64,000 nucleotides of DNA, from assembly GCA_029641185.1 (NCBI GenBank), contig JAPWGK010000002.1, positions 1,178,001-1,242,000 of the forward strand, read 5' to 3'. Within the stretch, counting starts at the first letter, position 1. Every line of letters begins with the position of its first letter. This DNA is from Pseudofabraea citricarpa (Eukaryota > Ascomycota > Leotiomycetes > Helotiales > Dermateaceae). The notes beneath the pieces are model-generated. The model was not told where the DNA came from, searched no databases, and saw nothing but the letters and a program-made list of their open reading frames with translations. This document shows, in pieces, positions 34,920 through 46,500 of this stretch. The position numbers and the translations under genes were made by a program.

Positions 34920-37900
34920 GGTGTAAAGGAATGATGAGGGAATGGATAATTGTCGGGCACACCTAAAGCAAGATCCGTCGACGAGTATATGTACTTCTCC
35001 ACCTTAATCATGGCGTCCGGGGTTGAAGATGCAAAAGTACTCGAGCCGTGTCTCTCCACCCACGACGCCCAAAAGCTGCATCCTGGAAACCTTCCCCTGA
35101 CCTGTGCATTCCCGGTACAGCCCTCTGAGCAGGGCGACGTCGGTAGATCACGCGTGGAAGAATGAGGTGAGCTTCTTGGTTAGCCGTGTGTTCTTCTTGT
35201 CTGACGGTATATGCCTGAGGGATCAGCGATGCTGCTATCTTTCTTGTCTCTGTGCTTTCTAGCAAAAGCCTGCAGATTGGCAGCCCAGAAGCGGAATCTC
35301 CATTTCCTGCGGCGAATTAGCTCCTCATGCAAGCGTTGGGCCTCCCAAAACGGATTCGAGCCTTCGAGGTATATGGCCGAGGCCCTTGCATGCTGCTGCG
35401 CTGCTGTACGAAGAACGGGCCTGGTCGCAAATGAAACACATGCACCGAATGAATGCCACCACCGTCGGCCGCCGCTCAGCTTGGGAAAAACTGGGGAACC
35501 AGGGCGATGGCGATCTACAATCGATTGCGAATTACACTCGCAGAAGGAACAACAAGCTCATTCGAAAGATGCGTGGAATGTCGCTGGAACGGCTGGATGC
35601 TTCTGCCTCTTCCCGACGCTTTGGTCGATATGGCTCCCAATCTGGCGCAAAGACAGCTACAAAGTCGGCAGTTCTGAGAAGTATTGGATCATAACATCTC
35701 ATCTGCCCAACGCTTTCTGACGATGGATGGGCACGCGGGACGGAGCCACAGGAGCCAGAGACAGAGCCAGGACCAGGACGCCCCTGTTGATCAACGGTAG
35801 CAGCTTTACCACGTTTTACAATATTGACTGGGATGGAGGAAGATCTTAGCCACTGCAGAACTTCGGCAGATGACTTCGGTCGTGGTACCGTGGTTTTAAT
35901 CCCAGAGAGGCATCTGGACGAGATAAGCTGGCCAAGCTGGCCACAGTGACTTGTTCATCTAATAGGCCAGCAGCGTCGACAACTCGACGGACTCCGGGCC
36001 TCGCGAGGAAGGTTTAAGGTACGTTCCGGGTAGCTGTTCGTGGGTAAACAACATGCTGAAGGTTTACAGTAGCTTCTCCTAACAGGTGCCACCACTGCTG
36101 GGCTTTTTTTGGTACAGGAACCCAGGGATTCAACGGAAGGCACATCCTGAACTGCCCATCTCTCTCGCACCGACACACGCACACAGAGAGAGAGAGATGG
36201 CTTTCGAGTCTCGAACACTCTTGACACCTGCCCCCCGAGGCCATCTCTTCGCCCATTCATTATTACCCACAATGCCGGCCATGGCGGCAGCGACGGCGAC
36301 CCGATTCCGGACTCCCCACCGCCCACGGCTGAGTTATGATTCGTGAAGAGGAGATGACGTTCATACAACACTGTCATACACGACGAAGCGAACCCCCATC
36401 ATCGCCGCGCTGGAGGCAAAGGCCACGACCCACGGATGCTTCGTATCGAAATCGACACGCCATCAGACGAATCGATGAACCTGGATCACGGAGAGATTCA
36501 GAATGGCGCATCAGCGGGGACGATGGTGAGGGTGAGGGTGAGGGTGGAATTCACGATGGAAAGGCGTGGGCAAGCTGCTGGCCAAAGCTGCGAGGAAGCG
36601 AAAAGGGGAGACACGGCGATGACCCCATAGCGGCACAGTCGCCGATCAGAAAATTTTACCTTTGGCCTTGGTTCAAGCATCACAACCTGACCTGAGTAGG
36701 AGACACTACTCTACACAGGGTGCAGCCTTCAGACCTTGAATTCGCTGGCAGCAAGAAGAGGCGTGCGATCGACAGGAACACCAGGATATAACACTAGGAT
36801 ACCAGAGCAGGGAAAACCCACAGAAGCTGCAACGGAAACCTTTTGGGAAACCGATTTGGACAGGGCTGATGGCAGCAGCAGGGCCCTGGCAGCAAACAAT
36901 GGTCTTTGTGAAGGTGTCTTGTCTAGAGCCTGAGCCTGATGTGCTGAAGAGCGGGGTAGTGAACTCTAAGGGACAACATCTGATTCTTCTTTCTCGTGCT
37001 CTTCATCTGAGACTATCAATGCTTCACTACCACCTGGAGCATCAAACTCTGTCCGCAGTCGTCCACAGAGAGGGGCCGCACGCCATTTCAAAGGAGAAAT
37101 TTTCCAGTCCTCTTACAAAGAGATAATGGTGACGAGTGTCACTATGTGGGGCTATTAATCAGTGGGGTTGCTTACAGGTGAGGTGTTGGAATCTGTCAGA
37201 TTTCTTTCTTTTGGGGGATGCTGAGTGATACGAACGACGTACACCCTGCTGCCATGCAAGGGCAAGCGAATGCAGCAATAATGCAAATATTGCGTCTCCA
37301 TCACCTCCGAGGCACCGTGAATCTGTGGGAGATTCGATATGATTCAACGCATGTGCATCTTGTCAGCACTAATGACTTTTCTCGTTACCAAATTTTCAGA
37401 TCTCATCTCTTAATCTGCCGACGGTCACATTCTGTACCTGAAACGACAAAAGACTTCGGAGCCATGTTCGGAATCGGTTGTTTGCGAGCTGTATACACGC
37501 GAGAAGAAACATTTTACTGGCCGGGCTCAACAGCCCTACGTAACTCAGCAGTTTTGAGTGCTTCTGCTTGTTTCAAGTCCTCATCTTGATATCTTGACGA
37601 AAAGTGTCAAGTGACTCAAAAGGAAGAAATGTTGTGAAGTTATTGGATGGTACCTACCTCGTACCAAAGCCGAAAACCAAACTCAGGACTTGCCAACCCT
37701 TTTTCCTAAACCTTTCTAGCCGACTGTTGAAATGTTTCCAAACACCATTCGTGTCAGTGACTGACTATACGCCGAACTCGATAAGGAGGTAGTCTCTTAC
37801 CATACTCATGCCTTGAGTAAAGTTTGTCATTAATAATAAGGGATATGACGTTCTCGGGAATAGGTGTGGAAACTTTCGCGGACATTTCTGGACGGAATAT

Positions 37901-38338
37901 TAATCACTTAGCTCCTCATTCTTATTTGTGCATGATTAAGGAAAGCCGTTTGATATCTGAGATCTAGCTTTGGTCTCTGCTTCAGGTAGTAGATACTCAA
38001 AGCATCGTGTGGGCAATTGCCCCTTATCATGTGACAACCACTATCAACACGAACCTTGAAAATCTTTTGATCTTCAATTGGATCAAGTCGATTGATTTCA
38101 AAGAATCTTATTTCCATTTTTTCTATAGAGCGAAGTGGTGTGCATGCTCGTGGCGCAATAGTCTGCGCTTCTTTCTCTGCCTCTTTGGCAACGAATCAGA
38201 AGTTGCGCCCTTGGTGAGTCATATGTCAATGTATGACATTAAGGGCTTAAGGATTTTCTTATATCTACAACTCCTAAATTTTAAATACTATCAAACATTA
38301 TTTTCTCGTATCCTATTCACAGAAGTGTCACTATCACC
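34920..38338. other. Long gene-free region with low-complexity tracts
   Basis: About 3.4 kb with no gene I can support. It holds a CACACGCACACAGAGAGAGAGAG tract (about 36174-36197), a (GTGAGG)n-type run near 36522-36546 and purine-rich patches (35750-35780). Local GC is higher than in flanking genes. Open frames here are short and lack codon or domain evidence. It forms the left boundary of the proposed metabolite cluster. Confidence 0.45.
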
Positions 38339-39073
38339 ATGTGTCAACTCGCTAAGGACCACCAAGACGAGTCCACAGATACACCCAAGCTAGTCGGGTT
38401 GAAAAGCAAACCAGAATTCTCGACGCTAGATTCTCTTCCTCAGAATCCACTATGCCAGAAAGCTTTTGATTTTGCTTATTCCCATCTGCATCCATCTATC
38501 TTCAACCACTCAATCCGTGTCTATCTTCACGCTAAACAGCTCGCTTCTCAAGAAAAGTCCCCCCTCCCAACCTCAACCGATGCCGAGACACTGTTATTCG
38601 TCGCAGCCATGTTCCACGACATGGGCACCAGCGCCGAATTCGACGGGCCCGAACGGTTCGAAGTCTGCGGCGCCGATGGCGCCGTTGCCTTTCTCAAAGA
38701 ACACGCACCTGAGATCCCTGCAAGTGATGCCCACGACGTCTGGATCGCCATCGCGTGCCACACGTCTCCCGAGGTCGCAGAGCGCATCTCTCCCTTCTCG
38801 AAAACCGTGCGTCTTGCCATCTTGGTCGATTTCGATCGGCCTGGGTTGAGGCTGGAACACGGCCTCGAGCCCTTGGCCCACGACCTCGAGACCCGCTTTC
38901 CGAGACTCGATATCGAGAAGGTGCTTGGTGATTCCGTCATTGGATTTATCATGCTCCGGGAGGAGGGAGAGCAGAGGCTGAGGAAGGCGCCGAATAATAG
39001 CTGGCCTGGGAGCTTGCTGAAGGGGGAGTTAGAGAGGGAGGAGGGGGATCAGGGGGTTAATAGGTATTTTTGA
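38339..39073 (+). CDS. HD-domain protein, cyanamide hydratase-like
   Basis: Single exon, 244 residues. The HD-domain metal motifs are visible: F-N-H-S-I-R-V-Y near residue 57, A-A-M-F-H-D-M-G near 92 (the HD pair), A-C-H-T-S near 142 and LVDFDRPGLR near 163 (the last Asp). This layout is that of fungal cyanamide hydratase and the yeast DDI2/DDI3 proteins, Zn-dependent HD enzymes that hydrate cyanamide (N-C#N) to urea. Other fungal relatives have unknown substrates. It lies 1.2 kb from the MFS gene (convergent) at the left end of the isocyanide synthase cluster. A role in hydrating a C#N-type group there is speculative; it may simply be a detoxifying neighbour. Confidence 0.82.
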   Translation: MCQLAKDHQDESTDTPKLVGLKSKPEFSTLDSLPQNPLCQKAFDFAYSHLHPSIFNHSIRVYLHAKQLASQEKSPLPTSTDAETLLFVAAMFHDMGTSAEFDGPERFEVCGADGAVAFLKEHAPEIPASDAHDVWIAIACHTSPEVAERISPFSKTVRLAILVDFDRPGLRLEHGLEPLAHDLETRFPRLDIEKVLGDSVIGFIMLREEGEQRLRKAPNNSWPGSLLKGELEREEGDQGVNRYF

Positions 39074-40251
39074 GCGGCGGTAGAGTGGGTGGAGTGGCAA
39101 GGGAAAGTGTCGAGATATACTTCTGGTAATAGAGCTCTGGAATTCGGGATTCAGAACTCTTTGGTTGCATAGAAAGGTTTGATGGAACAGAGAAGAATCA
39201 AGCTTCAGATCTGAACCTTCCCTTGCCCTGGCAAAGTTCATTTTACGTCGCTTAACTTTTTACCCTACACTTCACTTGTATCTTGTTTGGACTTCTGTCT
39301 TTGGAATTAAAATCTCGCTTCTAGTTCAAAGATTCAAACTTGCTCTATTATCTGCGATGGAATTAAAGCATAAATTCATCACATTGTGGGATGGCTTTTT
39401 TTGTTTTAATGGCACTTCCTTCTTCACCCCTCTGATCTATCATATTCTAAGATTCAGATACTCTCACACGATATCATCATCTCGGCTTTGACTGAGAATC
39501 ATATCTACTAAATTTCCTCGCCATGTGTTCCTTTTGCTGTGTTTCTAGAGTCCGACTTAATTATCCCATGCATCAACGCGGCGGAATGTGTAAGTTTGGT
39601 GTAAGTTTGGTGGTAGGGACGTTTTGCGAAAAGGTTCATCAAAGACTCTATCGAGAGAGACAAATAGGCAGCTAAAAGCTTTGCTGGTTAGTCCTACTGA
39701 CTAGCCCAACACCTTTTGATAGTGTGCTTTCACAGATCCACTTATGAGAGAAAATAAAGGTAGCAGTATAAGTATTTCGTGATCTGACATATTTTTCAGT
39801 TGTATAATTCTGAAAACGTGAGTGCATTGCGATTCTCGGATATCTTTTGGAAACTGTATCTTTCTTGATATTCTAGCTAAGTATCTGATTTTAATTAGAT
39901 GGTTTTCATTCGGGGCTAAGCTACGTGGTAGCTATGATAAAGATATATTTTATAAGTGTTTTGCCTGAAATGAGTTAAGTGGTAGATGGGATTTTCCATT
40001 GGTCACTAAAGGGATTTAGAACTAGAACTGTGCTGTATCTCACCATGAATTGGCTTATTCGTCAATTATTATCAAAGCATGAAACACTCCTATTGTCGAA
40101 GGATCTGTTTTTAGTTCAATGAAATGTTTGAAGGGAATTGAAGAGAATGGCTATTTGGTAGAAACACATCTTTTCACTGCTTTTCATGCCTCACAAGGAA
40201 TGAGATGCAACCCGAGGTCTATAAAAAAGGCATATATTCATTATATTTTCA
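39074..40251. other. Intergenic between convergent genes
   Basis: 3' flanks of the HD-domain and MFS genes. AT-rich; no coding frame or repeat of note. Confidence 0.4.
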
Positions 40252-41734
40252 TCATCTGTTTAACACTTTCGTGAACCCAGCCACACCAAGTGCAACAGAA
40301 CCTATAAAAACAACAATCCCAGCAAAGACTGCTGCACCGGTATAGCCTAAGCTCGTAGTGATAATAGCTCCTGCAATTGGGGGCCCAGAGAGAAGTCCCA
40401 GCCCATTTATTGTCACAGCTAGTCCAAGTCTCGCCCCAAACTGCGACATATCTGAGGTTACGCTCCCGATTGTAGCTGGGGGAAGAGAGATAAAAGCACC
40501 GGAGAAGAATCCATAGAAGAGGGTGAAGATAATAAGGCCATGTAGGGTGAGAACGAATGGCCAGATGAATATCAGGATGCTGCCGATAAGAACACATGCC
40601 GAGTGAACGAAGACTGGACCGACTCTATTTTGAATGGTTAGCTGCATGACACCAAAGTAGAGCAATTCTCCAGGGTGACTTACTTATCTGCGATAAAATT
40701 TGGTAATATTCGCCCAAACACCCCTCCAGTGCTGAGCAAGCTGACGAAGTAAAAGCTCTGGAAGCCCTGTAAATCCACGCCCGCATCTCGCACTCGTGAT
40801 TGCAGAAAGTAATACGGTATATAGCAGCCGATAAAGCTAAACATCATTCCTATGACCAAGGCTCGATATTTCGGATCCGCTAATGCTTTGAACTGTACCA
40901 GCGGTGCTTTTGGTTTTGGCGGTAAGTCTCGTCGTTGTCGTATTAGAGCGCAGGCGAAGAACAACGTTACCATGGCCGTAAAACCCACAATGCGTAGAGC
41001 CCACCTGAAGTCGTATTTCTGTAGCAGGCGTTCGAACATGATGGGATAGATGATTCCTCCGATACTTGCCCCGGTTGTAACAAGACCCGTCGCCAATGCT
41101 CGACGCTTCATGAAATACGTGGCTGGTACTCCCACCGAAGTTAGAAAGGTCAACCCCATGCCGAATCCACCCAGAACGCCCTGGCTCAGTAGAATCTGCC
41201 AGTATACCAGATGCTCTTTCCCACTTTCTGCATCAGGCTTGTGTCCTTGCCCAGACAGCGAAGTCATGAAAAGCGATAATACGATCATGACGGATCCAGA
41301 GATAGTCATAGTTCGTGCGTAGCCGGCATCCATAGCCCGCCCCCATAATCCTCCACTCAGAAGTAGCAAACATGATTGAACCGACCCGATCCAAGAGATG
41401 GCAGACTGTGTCCCGAGTGCTGGCGATTGATTGTAGTACGTTTGAAAGATTCCCCACGCATTGATCAGGCCCCTTATAGATAGTCAGTCTCAGCAAGTTC
41501 GGAGCGAATATTCGATGCCTCTTACCAGGTACTGAACATAATAAGAAAACCCATGAGAACTTGGGTCCATGCTAAAACCCCTCCATCTGGAAAGATAACA
41601 GCTGCGGCTGTGGCGTTCCCTCCCTTCTCTTCTCCCGATACTGCCTGTGAGCTTGCTAAACTCTCGGCTGGCGTATCACGACCATTTTCTAGAGCTTCTG
41701 TGTCGTTAGAGATCTCCTGCGGGCTTTGAGACAT
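40252..41734 (-). CDS. MFS transporter, monocarboxylate-porter type
   Basis: Three exons: 41734-41526, 41472-40684 and 40624-40252 (456 residues). After an acidic, Ser-rich N-terminus comes the marker FPDGGVLAWTQVLMGF (the D-G-G-x-x-A-W motif of fungal MCT-like porters at helix 1). Twelve helices follow, with GVLGGFGMGLTFLTSVGVPA and Y-F-M-K-R-R-A-L-A-T-G-L, where the F-x-x-R-R-x-x-A-x-G motif is conserved. The second half begins with LADPKYRALVIGMMFSFIGC. Fungal MCT-like proteins sit in the plasma membrane and are frequent exporters in metabolite clusters. It runs in the same direction as the isocyanide synthase 0.9 kb away, so product export is inferred. Confidence 0.9.
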
Positions 41735-42644
41735 CGTCTCAAAAAGAATGCGCAAACCGGAGGACTGGGTGAGGTGAGGGGTAAAAAATCGCCGTATCCC
41801 TACTGCATCGTGAACCGGCTCAAGGAGGTGTCAATTGATTCTACAAATTATAACGCTCAAGAATAGACAAAGAGTTTCTTTTCACGAAATACAATATTCG
41901 AGGGAAGCTCTGGACCGTGAGGAACGTACGATAAGGATCGAGCATCAGTCCGAGTACGAAATTGATGCGAGTCATCCATCGTTAAGCGATGGCAGATTTT
42001 CTTTTCCATGGCGCCATCCCGTGGAAAATCGAATGAGGAAGTCCACTCTCGGAGAATTCCTAGAGAATCGATCGGCCCGCTTCAAGCGGCAGTTCACTCA
42101 TGCCATATCGTCATTTATTCCCGGAAGTGGAACGAACAAGGCCATTGATCGATCCTTCGGCAGAAAATCGGGCAGGTGGTTGAGGCGACTCTTGGTTGAC
42201 CCAGGACCGGGAACTGCCATTGCCCTGTTTCTCTCGAGATTGTCCCCCTTAGGACTTGGCAAAGGTGCCGTTCTTGGAGAACTTGGAGAACTTGACAGAT
42301 TGTGATTTATTAAGGCAACGTAACATGGATCGCTTGAGCGCATTCCTATTCCATATTAGCGATTGTTAGAGTAGCAGTTGCTTCTCTTTGGTGTAGCGGG
42401 CTCAATTCCGCCCTTTGTCGCTTAAATTGGAGAATAATTCATGTAGATTCTCATTTTAAGCATCTGTTATATGCTGATTTAGAAACGAATAAAGCTATTG
42501 AATCAAAGGCACACAATTATTAAGATGTTTGTTTTACACATGTCCAGAAGTTGCTTGACCTAGAAACTTTACAAAAACCACAAAGTATTCCCCCTGCCTA
42601 TTTTCCCTGCCTTCTTGAATCCAGCTCATAATCCTCCTTTTCAT
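41735..42644. other. Intergenic, MFS promoter and synthase 3' flank
   Basis: Holds the MFS promoter. A plus-strand frame of 156 codons at 41835-42305 is rich in Arg and Ser and has no family features; I leave it out as a gene. No motif recognised. Confidence 0.4.
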
Positions 42645-44874
42645 TTAATCAATGTGAATTCGCCACAGCTCTCTTGGTGCTCCTGGAATAAAACCAGTCC
42701 TTGTATGCATCATGCTAATATTATCGCTCAAGACCAAGTCTCCTTGAACCCACTCATGATAGTAGCATACTCTTCTATCATAGAGCAAGCTATCAATAAC
42801 CGAAATTATCTTTTCGCCTTCATCGGGGGCTATGTTATCAATCGTGACATCTGTCGGATCGAATCTGGTCCTGGTTGATGGCCAAGGCTCGTGATAACGA
42901 ATACATGGTGTGTTGAGAGTCGGGTGTGGCACAACTAAATCCAAATTCTCAATAGTGCTGTTATTAAAAGCAGTCGTTTTGACCGTCCAAGTCAACTTCT
43001 GTAAATCGGATGTTGTGTACTGTTTTGGAAGATGTGAAAATAGAAGGCGGGAAGAGGCAACCAGTGTAAGACCACAAGATTTAGGCGACGGCGTCGCAAC
43101 GGTAAACCACTGGAATCTGGTGTAGATGTTAGCTTCGTCTATGAGGAGAAGGGTAATTTGACTTACTTTGGTGGTTGTGGGACTAATCTCTCACGGCCTG
43201 CTTCGTCATTCACAGCTACCGTCTTGAATAAACCGTCGAAATGCATTGGCATTGCCTCAGCACTCAAGACGTTGTTCAAGCCACCGTTCTCACTTCCTGC
43301 ATCTTTCACCACTAAAACTTCACCAAACTTCCACGGCATGACTGGACCCATTTCTCGAGCTTTCGCAGCAAATAATGATAGATCTGTGGTATTTTGGAAT
43401 CCCCGGAGTACGATTGGAGAGTTATGTTCGGCGAGCTTTCGTATTTTCTCCATGTTAATGACACTCATTGAAAGATGTTCTTGATTGCGAGGCGAGATCT
43501 TGATGCCACAAGGATATAAAGGCGCGACGTCTATCTCAACACCTTCCCAAGAATACAAGTCTGATTTTTTGCGGTAGTACGATGGTCTCTCATTTTTAAG
43601 GATCAGCTCGTAGCTTGGGTCCTCAGCAAAGTTATGCTTATGTGCATATCGCCAGGAACCGTCAAGTTCTAGGGCACAAGAACAATGCCATGGTGTGGTA
43701 TATGCCTCTGCCCCAGAGAACAGTGAGATTGGAAGTTTGTATTGACTCTCAGACTCATGAATCGAGATTCGAATTGATGATGGGAAGGCTTTTTGGATAG
43801 CGAGCGCGAAGGCCTTTCGAACTGTTAGTTAGCCGTGCTATACAATCGGGTTTAGAAATACTTACAGCGCCCCGCTCAATCATTTTCTTAGCCACCACTT
43901 CATTCATCTTCTTTACTTGACTTTTGCTCTTCCCTTGTCGTGTAGATTCATGCTTCAAATCGGTTGCTAGAAATTTGATATAGCCACGGTACGTCATCAG
44001 AGAGTTGATTTGATTCTTAAGCTCCACATTGACATCGAAACCTTTCGGTAGGTGTCGCTTGACCATTTCAGATCTGTACCACTCTGCATTGGAAAGGTAG
44101 TCCTCGAGATTCAGTGGCTCTGGGCAGTCGTCTGCAATAAGTTTGCTCAAGCGAGCAAAGGAGATGCCTGGAAAACTTTCGCTTGCGAGTTGCCTCAATT
44201 GAGTACCATAATTCCATACATCTTCCTCGGACACACCAAGGAGATCTAAGAACAGAGAAGTTAGTCGCAATTTATCATTGTTGAGATTTCGATAACATAC
44301 CATTATAAACAAGACCGTCAGATACGATGCTGACAGTTGTGCCCGGATAAATCTCGTTGATCTGGGCACAAAGTCCGTCAAGGGTAGCCAGAGCAAGCTC
44401 TTCGCCCATATCTGGCAAAGAACCGAGCACTTTATCAATTCTATTTGGCGACTTGAATGGAAAGGCTGGAAGAATGAGGTGAAGAGGCTCATTCTTTTCC
44501 ACCTGTGATCGAACTAAGTCTTCCATGATCGGTCGCCTAACAGATTCCCGCGATGCTGGCGAATATGAGTATAAAGTAGCGATGATCTTTTCGGCAACTT
44601 GAGCAGATTGCTCATCGATGTGTGGTTGTCTGAGGCTAGCCCTGCTCACAAGCAAGTCCTCAATCGTTGTAACTTCATTGTCGATCTCAAGAGTTGTTTC
44701 GGTAGTGAAACTTTCTCCTGCTGAGGAATCTCCTTCAGAGTCACTCGAACTAGTATCAACGACTGGTGTTTGATCTGCTAGTATTGGTGTTGTTTTGGTG
44801 AGCACATCGCTAGGAGATGTGCTGTCCGATAGAATATTCCACAAGTTACAAGGCGTCGCTTGAGTTGCGTACAT
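42645..44874 (-). CDS. Isocyanide synthase fused to Fe(II)/2-oxoglutarate (TauD) dioxygenase
   Basis: Four exons: 44874-44301, 44245-43866, 43813-43167 and 43116-42645 (690 residues). After a Ser/Thr-rich, low-complexity first 70 residues comes a Dit1/PvcA domain at about 85-320. It has LILPAFPFKSPNR at 133-145, SLPDMGEELALATL, then the S-D-G-L-V-Y-N-D-L-L-G-V block at 185-196. PvcA and IsnA join C2 of ribulose-5-phosphate to the amine of an aromatic amino acid to give an isonitrile. Residues of about 370-690 are a TauD fold: iron ligands H509-x-D511 and distal H671, with the 2OG-binding arginine R686 (E-L-W-R). In bacteria and in fungal XanB this half decarboxylates to the vinyl isonitrile. 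All catalytic marks are intact. It lacks NRPS-like or transferase domains. This is the core enzyme of the cluster. Confidence 0.93.
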
Positions 44875-46500
44875 ATTTGCGTTGCTCCAGAAGATGGATA
44901 GTATTTTCAAGCGAGAAGTGAGTGTTGCAAGAGATTACTCCTTGACTAAGTAAAAGTATTATATCCAACAGTAAACGAACTTTTACTTGGCTGTTTTTGG
45001 AGGATCCGAGATCCGGGATACATCAAATACTTGCATATCAGCAGAGCTTTTTGAAACATGAGTACATGGGTAGAGCCGATGTCGCCACACCACCTTCCAG
45101 AATGGAGACATTTCTCAAAGTTTTCACCTTTTTTGCCATCGCAAGCAATCGAAAGGAAGTGTTTCTGTGCCAAGGACACTTGCCTTGATTTTGTGCCTTG
45201 TCATGCTTCGGTTATACCCGTCAGCCCTAGAAGATGGACACATCAGGTGGACCAGAAACATCGAACAACTGCCTAATTCAGATGGTTTCCGGGGTTGATC
45301 CATGGGATCCAATATGTTTGAAATTTGCATAAGATACGGATGGCACACAGTATAGGGAAAAGCTTAGCCGATCTTTCAGGAGAACATTTCAAATTTAGAA
45401 TCAACCGAGTCTTATCAAACAATCCATGTGACTAGGTGTCTACTCTGGAAATCCTCAGCCTTCTAATTTACTACATAGATTGAAATCACCAGAATCCTTT
45501 GAACCACATTTGCAGCCACCTCAGTGGATATTGTAGCTTTTTTCTGAATCGACCGATTGATATTACCTTGGGGAAACTTCGGCGATGAGTTTCTCATCTA
45601 CGTATGCCAAAGCATCCACACTCGACTATACACACCGTTGACTTAACAGTTCCACGCCATAATTTCAAGAGTTATCTAATAGATTCGCCTCGGCTCTTTT
45701 TGATTCAACAAATGAGGATCTCTTTGGTAAAATGGCGTCTTTTGTAGAAAAAGAAAAATCCACTTTAACTTCTACCACCCTATCCTTAGGCAAAATCATC
45801 ATAAATCAGCCTATATCTTGTAGTTTATGAGGTCACAGACACGTCGTATGTGGTACCACCTTCTGTTTCCTGGTTTGGAGTCTAGACTGACTCTCGTCGC
45901 TAATCGGACATCTCCATAGAGTTTGTGGAGTAGGCGATACGGTTTTCACCAAGACTTCGGCATCCCTTCGGCAGAACAAATCAGGCCAGATAAAGATTGA
46001 AACCATTGTTTGCCAGGGTCTGATAGCAATGACTTACTCGTTTATGTGTCAGAATTCCTGCGGAATGGCGCCGCTGTTGCTTATGAATACTAATCTAATC
46101 AGATCATGAGCACGACTCGCCTTTCATAAAATAAAAAATTCGCCAAGCTTATGCAGGAACGGATCAAGAGTCAACCCAGGTTACTCTGCAGGGTTCCATC
46201 ACCTACCTGCCTACGGAGTACATCGCCACAGAATGTGGATCACGGAGGCACGACCCTAATCTGAAGCATGAGATGGATCTTCCCGAGTATGCTGGATATC
46301 GCAAGACGCCGCCTGCACTGTACCCTACACGAAGGTTTTCGTCTTTCCATTAATAATTTTCGCAATCCTTCCATGATTTTGCTCGTACTCGCATTGTTTC
46401 TACATGAATGACTTACAAAACTTGAAATTTATCACTGAGATACACCCCATTCTGAGCATCCACACATCTACCTATTCTATTCATAACAAAAATATCCTTC
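44875..46500. promoter_or_regulatory. Divergent promoter region of the synthase and the first monooxygenase
   Basis: A 1.6 kb gene-free gap separates the oppositely transcribed synthase (minus) and FAD monooxygenase (plus), so both promoters lie here. I see no convincing coding frame and no repeated motif; the CCCCACA string of the neighbouring divergent promoter is absent. Confidence 0.45.

Noticed and set aside
36174..36546. CA/GA and GTGAGG tracts as a telomere-like or CRISPR-like array
   Set aside because: Simple short microsatellites without spacer structure; ordinary in fungal intergenic DNA.
41835..42305. 156-codon plus-strand frame upstream of the MFS gene
   Set aside because: Starts from a weak start codon, has an Arg/Ser-heavy composition with no family features, and lies in the expected MFS promoter.
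42380..42430. Possible tRNA T-arm (GGCTCAATTCC)
   Set aside because: The surrounding bases do not form acceptor, D or anticodon arms, and the arm itself does not pair properly.
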